Assembly (NCBI GenBank): GCA_016717145.1
Contig: JADKGD010000025.1
Coordinates: 37,583-101,582, forward strand
Origin: Saprospiraceae bacterium
GTDB taxonomy: Bacteria > Bacteroidota > Bacteroidia > Chitinophagales > Saprospiraceae
Direction: 5' to 3'
Length of the DNA: 64,000 nucleotides
Shown here: one piece after another, positions 58,504 through 64,000 of the stretch
Numbering within the stretch: the stretch's first letter is position 1
Layout of the letters: the number at the start of each line of letters is the position of its first letter
Translations under genes and position numbers: made by a program
Notes under the pieces: model-generated
What the model was told of the DNA's origin: nothing
The model's input: the letters and a program-made list of their open reading frames with translations, nothing else
The model's database searches: none

Positions 58504-58977
58504 TTAGCAACAACCTCCGCCCGGAGTACAACAAGAGGATGAGGATGCTACCAAATCAGCAAGATTGACTTTCAATTTATCCATAGGAATACCACAATGG
58601 TCCTGAGCCAGACAATTAGTAAATTTGGGCGTAAGGGAGAAATTATGTCCGTTATAGTCGAGGCCATATTTTCCTATCGTATCTGTTTGGTATTCGATGT
58701 CAATATCTAAGTCTTCCTGTCCTATTACTTTTTCAGAGGCGTGAATGATTTGAAGGAGTTTGGAAGGCGAGAGTCTGTGGTCAATATCAGCAGCAACCCA
58801 AATCTGAAAACTAATACTTTTTTCAATCCTTACTTTACCGCCACAATCTATAAAGTTTTTAGTGAGTATTCCTGCTTCTGTAATGTGGAAGTGTGTCGGA
58901 ATAATTTCGCCATTTGGCAAATTAAACTGTAAGTTATCCACGTTTTTAAGTATTGATTTTAAAGCTGTTAAAGTCAT
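58504..58977 (-). CDS. DUF6428 protein with Cys-rich C-terminus
   Basis: 157 aa. The body (FNLPNGEIIPTHFHITEAGILTKNFIDCGGKVRIEKSISFQIW, HRLSPSKLLQIIHASEKVIGQEDLDIDIEYQTDTIGKYGLDYNG) matches DUF6428, which I know from arsenic operons of Bacteroidota. It ends SSSSCCTPGGGCC: two CC pairs across a flexible Pro-Gly loop, plus Cys near CLAQDHCG. Such pairs could hold As(III) or another soft metal; this is inferred, no biochemistry is known to me. It is 41 bp after arsR. Confidence 0.75.
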   Translation of the reverse strand: MTLTALKSILKNVDNLQFNLPNGEIIPTHFHITEAGILTKNFIDCGGKVRIEKSISFQIWVAADIDHRLSPSKLLQIIHASEKVIGQEDLDIDIEYQTDTIGKYGLDYNGHNFSLTPKFTNCLAQDHCGIPMDKLKVNLADLVASSSSCCTPGGGCC

Positions 58978-59018
58978 ATGATTGATATTTTAATTGGTGA
59001 TAAATAAATAATAATGGC

Positions 59019-59357
59019 TTATTTTTGATCTGCTTCTTTTGAGATAAAATGTTGGGCTAAATGATCTACATATTTTTTTAATTTTTGAATGGTGGTTTCA
59101 TTAATACAATAACAAATGGCATTGCCCTCGATGTTTCCTTTGATGAGGTTTGCAGATTTTAATTCTTTAAGATGTTGAGAAACAGTAGGTTGTGCCAGTG
59201 GCAACACATTGACTATGTCACCACAAATACATGCCTGTGTCTTCATTAAATATTCGATGATGGCTACACGCGCCGGATGCCCGAGGGCCTTGGTCATTTG
59301 TGCAATGTCATTTTGTTGTGTTGTAAAGTGATCCGTTTTTGTTGCGCCCAAAATCAA
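59019..59357 (-). CDS. arsR: ArsR family metalloregulatory repressor
   Basis: 112 aa, winged helix. KALGHPARVAIIEYLMKTQACICGDIVNVLPLAQPTVSQHLKELKSANLIKGNIEGNAICYCIN is the full DNA-binding core. Cys residues sit in ACICG at the start of the recognition unit, where ArsR binds As(III), and a further CYC pair follows the wing. First gene of the three-gene operon that also holds DUF6428 and the ArsN1-like enzyme; it probably represses that operon until metalloid binds. Upstream 150 bp are AT-rich. Confidence 0.88.
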   Translation of the reverse strand: MILGATKTDHFTTQQNDIAQMTKALGHPARVAIIEYLMKTQACICGDIVNVLPLAQPTVSQHLKELKSANLIKGNIEGNAICYCINETTIQKLKKYVDHLAQHFISKEADQK

Positions 59358-59529
59358 ATGTATTTTTATATTGCAATATTACAATACACAGTAAACATGT
59401 TTTGTTTGAAAAAAGTTTATAGTTCATATTTTATTTTATATATTCAATTGACTTATAACAAAAAGACAGGTTTCTATTTTTTATGATTATAATAGTCTTT
59501 TCCGTATCCGGAGATGTCAAATCAATAAA

Positions 59530-59557
59530 AAAAGGTCCTGATTTCTCAAGACCTTTT
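59530..59557. terminator. Terminator downstream of the Crp/Fnr gene
   Basis: aaaaggtc pairs with gacctttt around 12 bases, with A/T runs on both sides. It lies 53 bp after the regulator gene and can stop leftward transcription before arsR. Confidence 0.75.
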
Positions 59558-59609
59558 CACAGTTTTAATAGTTAATTTTGAATAAAAAAATTAACCAATC
59601 AAATTATTA

Positions 59610-60317
59610 TTAACTAACCAATCCATATTGCTGAAGAAAACTAAGATCTCTGATCAGTATTTTACTACTCTTGTGGGAGCCATAATGTATGAAGTTTTCT
59701 TTTTTTAATTCATTCATAATTCTTGCTACGGTTTGTCTGCTGGTATCTGTGAGATAAGCAATCTCTCTGTGCGACATTCCATGATCGATAAGGCACTCAT
59801 TGATGCCTATTTTGACACCTTTTCGCACACCTGTTCTGCATATAAAATCTACTATTCGTTCTTTGGCTTTTCTGAACACAAAATTTTGTAAACGATCTTC
59901 AAGATTTGACAGTTTAGTTACAATGACATTCATGATAGAAGTGGCAAATGTATTATTCTGAACAACAAGCGTTTGAAATATGCTTACCGGAATTTTAAAA
60001 AATTTAGTTTCAGTCATGGACTCAGCGTATTCCTTATTCTGCAAACCGGGAGTAAATATGTTTTCACCAAATATTTCCTGATCATAAATAATATCTTTAG
60101 TGAGTGTCTTGCCACAAGAAGAAATTATACCTAGTTTGATACTGCCTTTTTCAACAATGTAAACATACTCCATCTTACTTCCAATATCATAAATTACCTT
60201 GTTTTTAAGCACTTTCTGGAAGATGGCAGCTTCGGCAAGCATCTCCAGTTCTGAAGGAGTAAGGGACTTTAGGATGCCGATTTCTCTTAATGCGATTACT
60301 TTTAGTGCGTTGTTCAT
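59610..60317 (-). CDS. Crp/Fnr family transcriptional regulator
   Basis: 235 aa. The cNMP-type beta-roll covers residues 20-130 (NKVIYDIGSKMEYVYIVEKGSIKLGI, EIFGENIF), the long dimer helix follows, and a C-terminal winged helix carries DHGMSHREIAYLTDTSRQTVARIMNELKKENFI. No Cys cluster of the FNR type (four spaced Cys) is visible, so it does not look like an oxygen sensor with an Fe-S cluster. Divergent from feoAB across 230 bp; it may regulate iron uptake, but such a link is only positional. Confidence 0.88.
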   Translation of the reverse strand: MNNALKVIALREIGILKSLTPSELEMLAEAAIFQKVLKNKVIYDIGSKMEYVYIVEKGSIKLGIISSCGKTLTKDIIYDQEIFGENIFTPGLQNKEYAESMTETKFFKIPVSIFQTLVVQNNTFATSIMNVIVTKLSNLEDRLQNFVFRKAKERIVDFICRTGVRKGVKIGINECLIDHGMSHREIAYLTDTSRQTVARIMNELKKENFIHYGSHKSSKILIRDLSFLQQYGLVS

Positions 60318-60489
60318 CTTGTTGTTATTTATTACTAATATGATCGGGAATCAAAAAACCCCTATTTGGCGGACAACTATTTTTAAAATTTTGTTAAAAT
60401 AATTTTAAACCCACTCCTGATCCAATGCATTAAAATAGATTTTGTGGACGTTTTATGACAAAAATCATTTTTATTAGCTTATTAAAAAC

Positions 60490-60540
60490 TTTGGAACAAT
60501 TATTTGTTTACTATCTTTGCAATCTAAATTTAGTCTAAAT
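60490..60540 (+). promoter_or_regulatory. feoAB promoter with palindromic operator candidate
   Basis: TTTG at 60490-60493, 18 bases, then TATCTTTG at 60512-60519 gives a good Bacteroidota promoter. Directly downstream are ctaaatttag (60524-60533, a perfect palindrome) and tttagtctaaa (60529-60539), that is, repeated ctaaat half-sites. Position and shape suit an iron-dependent repressor of the DtxR/IdeR/MntR group. Confidence 0.55.
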
Positions 60541-60546
60541 AAGATT

Positions 60547-60783
60547 TTGAAAAATAAAAGAACCTTATCCTCATTAAAACCAGGCGAATCAGCTTACGTA
60601 GAAGTGCTTGATGAGTGCAGTTTTACATGTAAGTTTATGAATTTAGGCATCTTACCAAAGACCAGAGTTACCTTAGTGCGCAAATCTCCTTTTGGAGGTG
60701 CATATTACATCAAACTGGGTAATTACCAATTGGCAGTACGAACTGAAGAGGCTGAGACCATTTATCTGGAAGACATATCATGA
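60547..60783 (+). CDS. feoA: FeoA, ferrous iron transport accessory protein
   Basis: About 78 aa. SH3-like fold: TLSSLKPGESAYVEVLDE at the start, FMNLGILPKTRVTLVRKSPFGGAYYIKLGNYQLAVRTEEAETI at the end. Supports FeoB. There is no ATG. The in-frame TTG at 60517 falls inside the promoter's -7 element, so the TTG at 60547 is the more likely start; it gives a normal FeoA N-terminus. Its TGA overlaps the feoB ATG by four bases. Confidence 0.88.
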   Translation: MKNKRTLSSLKPGESAYVEVLDECSFTCKFMNLGILPKTRVTLVRKSPFGGAYYIKLGNYQLAVRTEEAETIYLEDIS

Positions 60784-62903
60784 CATATAAAAAGATGCCG
60801 TGTATAGCGCTGCTTGGAAACCCGAATTCAGGTAAGTCATCTTTATTTAATTACCTTACAGGACTGAGACAAAATGTATCCAATTTTCCGGGGGTTACGG
60901 TAGATAAAAAGTCTGGAATTTTTGAATTGAAAGACGGAAGTGAGGCCTTATTGATTGATTTTCCAGGCACTTATAGTTTATATCCAAATTCCACAGAAGA
61001 AAAAATTGTCATTAAGACACTCACCAACCCGGCAGATGACAATTATCCTGATCTGGTTATTTATGTTGCTGATGCCACACAACTTGAGCGGCATTTATTA
61101 TTTGCGACACAAATAGTTGATTTGGGTTTTGACATGATTTTTGTGTTGAATATGATCGACCTTATCGAAGGTAAAGAAGCAGACATCCATTTGGAAAAGC
61201 TTGAACAATATTTGGGCGTACAAGTAATTTCAACGTCTGTCAGAAAAAATGTTCACCTGGATGTGCTGAAAAATGCCATCGGTGAGCGATTGATTCAAAG
61301 CGAACAAAAAGAAATAAAACCAATTTATAAAGCTTCAGATGTGGAGACTTTTGTCGCGACAAGGGTCAAAAAAATAACCAATTGCCACAACTTATACCTC
61401 GCTAAAATTATAGGCCATCATTACAAATGGCTCAATCATATACCATCAGAACAAAAATTGCAGATAGCTGACATCATAAGTCATTCGGGATTTAACGACC
61501 TGAAAATTCAGGTACAGGAAACCATGCAGAGGTATGATCAGTTTGGTCAGGTTGTCAGAAACACTATTGTATTGCCGGCAAAAGAATCAAAAACCGCCAC
61601 AGATAAGATTGACGACATCATCACGCATCGATTATACGGGCCGATTATATTTTTTGGCATTATGTTTTTAGTTTTTCAATCTATATATTCGTGGGCGACG
61701 ATTCCTATGGATCTGATTGAGCAGTTATTTGCCCGGGCTGGCGCCTTTGCCGGAAATAACATGCCTGATGTTTGGTGGTCTGATCTTTTGATCAATGGTC
61801 TGCTGGCTGGTTTGGGTGGTGTAATGGTATTTGTGCCTCAGATAGCCATCTTATTTTTTTTGGTGGCGCTGCTTGAAGAATCCGGCTATATGAGCCGCGC
61901 AGTGTATATGTTTGATTCCATCATGCAGCGTTTTGGGATGAATGGACGTAGTATGGTAGCACTTATTTCCAGTGGTGCCTGTGCCATTCCTGCCATCATG
62001 TCTACACGTACCATAAGCAATCCAAAAGAACGACTCATCACCATACTTGTAAGTCCGCTCATTAGTTGTTCAGCCCGACTACCGGTATATGCAGTGCTTG
62101 TTGGTTTTGTAGTACCGGCCAATCAGGTTTTTGGTATTTTTAACGCACAAGGGCTTGTTTTTATGGGTTTGTATTTACTTGGCATTGTCGGTGCTTTAAT
62201 GGCAGCCTTAGTTTTTAAAACCATTCTGGCATCAGAAACCGGTTCTTTTTTAATGATAGAACTACCGAATTACAAACCACCAATATGGAAGAATGTCTTG
62301 CTGACAGTCAAAGAAAAAGTATTGACTTTTATATGGGAAGCCGGTAAAGTCATCGTTTTAATTTCGATGGTTTTGTGGTTTCTTGCCAGTTACGGCCCGC
62401 CCGAAGCGATGACCAATGCGACATTAAAAGCGGAATCCGAAAGTGTTTCAAAAAAACTGAATGTTGACCAGAAATCTAATCTGATTGCATCTTATAACAT
62501 AGAAGCGTCTTTCATCGGCCATATAGGCAAATGGATGGAACCGGCGATCTCGCCACTTGGTTTTGACTGGAAAATTGGTATTGCCATCCTCACTTCTTTT
62601 GCGGCACGTGAAGTTTTTGTCGGCACCATGGCAACGATATATAGTATAGGTAGCGATCAGGACGAACGGACACTACGACAGAAAATGGCCGAAGAGTTAC
62701 GTCCCGGTACCGATATTAAAGTCTATAATACACCCACTGCGCTCTCCTTGCTCATCTTTTATGTCTTTGCCATGCAATGTATGAGCACGCTGGCCATTGT
62801 AAAGCGGGAGACAAACACATGGAAGTGGCCTATCGTTCAGTTTTTGTTTATGAGTGTGATGGCTTATGTGGGTGCATTTGTGGCTTTTCAAGTATTAAGC
62901 TGA
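60780..62903 (+). CDS. feoB: FeoB, ferrous iron transporter
   Basis: 707 aa, clean frame. N-terminal G domain: G1 GNPNSGKSS, G2/switch I NFPGVTVD, G3 DFPGTYSLYP, G4 NMID, and G5 near STSVR. A helical guanine-dissociation-inhibitor part follows (residues 170-260), then about ten TM helices with two inverted gate blocks: GGVMVFVPQIAILFFLVALLEESGYMSRAVYMFD, SSGACAIPAIMSTR and ISCSARLPVY (the conserved Cys-containing gate), FIWEAGKVI, and FAAREVFVGTMATIY. It imports Fe2+ across the inner membrane. No feoC. Confidence 0.97.
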   Translation: MTYKKMPCIALLGNPNSGKSSLFNYLTGLRQNVSNFPGVTVDKKSGIFELKDGSEALLIDFPGTYSLYPNSTEEKIVIKTLTNPADDNYPDLVIYVADATQLERHLLFATQIVDLGFDMIFVLNMIDLIEGKEADIHLEKLEQYLGVQVISTSVRKNVHLDVLKNAIGERLIQSEQKEIKPIYKASDVETFVATRVKKITNCHNLYLAKIIGHHYKWLNHIPSEQKLQIADIISHSGFNDLKIQVQETMQRYDQFGQVVRNTIVLPAKESKTATDKIDDIITHRLYGPIIFFGIMFLVFQSIYSWATIPMDLIEQLFARAGAFAGNNMPDVWWSDLLINGLLAGLGGVMVFVPQIAILFFLVALLEESGYMSRAVYMFDSIMQRFGMNGRSMVALISSGACAIPAIMSTRTISNPKERLITILVSPLISCSARLPVYAVLVGFVVPANQVFGIFNAQGLVFMGLYLLGIVGALMAALVFKTILASETGSFLMIELPNYKPPIWKNVLLTVKEKVLTFIWEAGKVIVLISMVLWFLASYGPPEAMTNATLKAESESVSKKLNVDQKSNLIASYNIEASFIGHIGKWMEPAISPLGFDWKIGIAILTSFAAREVFVGTMATIYSIGSDQDERTLRQKMAEELRPGTDIKVYNTPTALSLLIFYVFAMQCMSTLAIVKRETNTWKWPIVQFLFMSVMAYVGAFVAFQVLS

Positions 62904-62932
62904 CGAGGGATAACAAGTCTTAAATGATAGGT

Positions 62933-63140
62933 ATCACATAAATCATAAAAATCATAGTTCAGACCATTTCACTCACAGTCTGAACGGTGATGTACGACTG
63001 ATTATTTTGATTGATATGATCAATACTAGAACAGCATATGATAAATGTACAATACAAATATAGCGAACTGACTGGTAAAATCATAGGAAACATCATGCAT
63101 CATAATAATCACATAAATCATAAAAATCACGGTTCAGACC
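62933..63140. repeat. Direct repeat with gttcagac hairpin arms
   Basis: atcacataaatcataaaaatca plus a gttcagacc tail occurs at 62933-62965 and again at 63108-63140, two differences in 33. After the first copy gttcagac (62957-62964) pairs with gtctgaac (62978-62985). The 307-bp gap between feoB and the next gene is filled by these and by short variants (aaaatcataggaaacatcatg). No gene. Confidence 0.75.
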
Positions 63141-63210
63141 TATAAGTTGAAGCAGACTAATGCTTGTATTTAACCGTGCATAATTATCTGAACCTCAGGC
63201 AAAAAACGGG

Positions 63211-63396
63211 ATGAAGAGTTTTTTCCTGAAACCAAATAATGCAGAAGCAATTTGGGAAATGAACCCAATCGTGTTTTCAAAATTAAAATTGTCAAATGGA
63301 TTAGAAGTAAATAGTGAAGCAAGATTCAGACAATTTATAGACGAAACAGAAATAACAAATGATTTTTTTAAATTTATTATTGTAAAACCAAACTAA
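63211..63396 (+). CDS. Small unknown protein coupled to the following gene
   Basis: 61 aa: MKSFFLKPNNAEAIWEMN, then a Lys/Asn-rich region SKLKLSNGLEVNSEARFRQFIDETEITNDFFKF and IIVKPN. No signal peptide, no known domain. The stop TAA at 63394-63396 overlaps the ATG of the next gene by one base (TAATG), which indicates translational coupling. It might be a remnant of a longer protein; the 70 bp upstream carry only the repeat region and an AT-rich leader. Confidence 0.5.
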   Translation: MKSFFLKPNNAEAIWEMNPIVFSKLKLSNGLEVNSEARFRQFIDETEITNDFFKFIIVKPN

Positions 63397-64000
63397 TGAA
63401 ATTCATATCTAACATCAAATTTGAAATTGGCAATTGCCATGTTTTTAAATATTTACCTAAGATTGATACGTTTATTATGACCATTAATGACACATTGTAC
63501 AAAATAAATAAAGATTTATTTGTAACAAAGTGCATCGAAAAAAGCAAAGGATATTCTTGGAGATTTGTGGATGAAAATATTTTTATTGATGATGGTAAGG
63601 GCGATTGTCAAAGGTTAGACATATCGGATTGTAAAAAATTGAAAATACTTGAAGAAGGAATTGAAATTTTCCAAAGCCCGGTTGATTTAACATGTATTAT
63701 TAATTATACAAATAATACAACGTCACTTTATTCATTTAGTAAAAACAATATTTATTGGACCAAGAACTCTTTATTTAATTTTCATTTGATTAAAAATTCA
63801 GAAGCTCTACATAATTTATATGACAATAGCCGTCTGTTGAAAGTTTTTGACTTCAATACTGGTGATGTGAAGTGGCAATACTCCGTTACGCCCAAATATG
63901 ATTACCTACATACAGATATGTGGGGACAAGAATCCATTGAAAAAAATGATATCAATAGCATAATAGGAGAATATAATGGGCTACTTTGGGTCGTGCTTTG
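63396..64000 (+). CDS. Unknown protein, probable beta-propeller, partial at window edge
   Basis: At least 201 codons, open to the edge. No signal peptide. Repeated strand-turn units with aromatic/Asn-rich turns, for example FIMTINDTLYKINKDLFV, YSWRFVDENIFIDDGKGDC, DLTCIINYTNNTTSLYSFSKNNIYWTKNS and LKVFDFNTGDVKWQYSV; the last resembles a PQQ/WD-type propeller blade. Cytoplasmic propellers of this kind are often found in Bacteroidota next to toxin genes or defence genes, but no toxin is visible here. Low GC against its left neighbour feoB. Function unknown. Confidence 0.6.
   Translation, partial: MKFISNIKFEIGNCHVFKYLPKIDTFIMTINDTLYKINKDLFVTKCIEKSKGYSWRFVDENIFIDDGKGDCQRLDISDCKKLKILEEGIEIFQSPVDLTCIINYTNNTTSLYSFSKNNIYWTKNSLFNFHLIKNSEALHNLYDNSRLLKVFDFNTGDVKWQYSVTPKYDYLHTDMWGQESIEKNDINSIIGEYNGLLWVVL

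Noticed and set aside
1..64000. tRNA or rRNA genes
   Set aside because: I looked for T-loop and rRNA core sequences by eye and found none; a tRNAscan-SE and Infernal run would settle it.

Overview
The window looks like chromosome from a Bacteroidota bacterium, probably a Saprospiraceae/Chitinophagales-type lineage; the phylum is well supported, the family is a guess. Reasons: low GC; type IX secretion (T9SS) C-terminal sorting domains; an ECF sigma / FecR-DUF4974 / STN-TonB receptor / DUF4249 cluster; DUF4105 and DUF6970-like proteins; and several matches to the Bacteroidota promoter pattern TTTG-N19-21-TAnnTTTG. No tRNA, rRNA or CRISPR array was seen.

Layout. 0-17 kb: tail of an outer-membrane protein, a NUC1-type nuclease, aspartokinase, a LOG-family protein, a TesA-like esterase, an ABC exporter pair, a FucP-like sugar permease, a MATE exporter, an oligopeptidase B, a CpcT/CpeT-family protein, a TetA-like MFS protein and an ammonium transporter followed by a porin. 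Most genes here are split by single-base frameshifts but keep all family motifs, so they read as intact genes carrying consensus indels. 18-28 kb is the accessory part: degenerate repeats, an HI0933 flavoprotein with an internal gap, decayed DKNYY-like and T9SS/DNRLRE genes, a decayed transposase with a GC-rich block, then an intact subclass B1 metallo-beta-lactamase with a co-directional membrane protein, placed just downstream of a tyrosine-recombinase remnant.

28-32.5 kb holds small envelope proteins, a PKD-like membrane protein, a truncated flavin-reductase start, one copy of a structured interspersed repeat and an 850-bp array of palindromic units. 32.5-52.5 kb is mostly ordinary chromosome: esterase, coaE, penicillin acylase, cvpA, cystathionine beta-synthase, a tandem lipoprotein pair, lspA, a T9SS subtilisin, a 2H phosphoesterase, a large sortilin-type propeller protein, a second copy of the structured repeat (with terminal inverted repeats), rsmG, DUF4105, and a trehalase diverging from an MFS transporter.

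52.5-64 kb is a set of nutrient and metal modules: TonB receptor with its sigma/anti-sigma pair and DUF4249 lipoprotein; an arsenic-type operon (arsR, DUF6428, arsN-like acetyltransferase) without arsC or an efflux pump; a Crp/Fnr regulator diverging from feoAB with a candidate iron operator; and, at the right edge, two translationally coupled unknown genes, the second running off the window.

Coordinates of frameshifted genes are outer limits of the reconstructed gene; exact indel positions are approximate.
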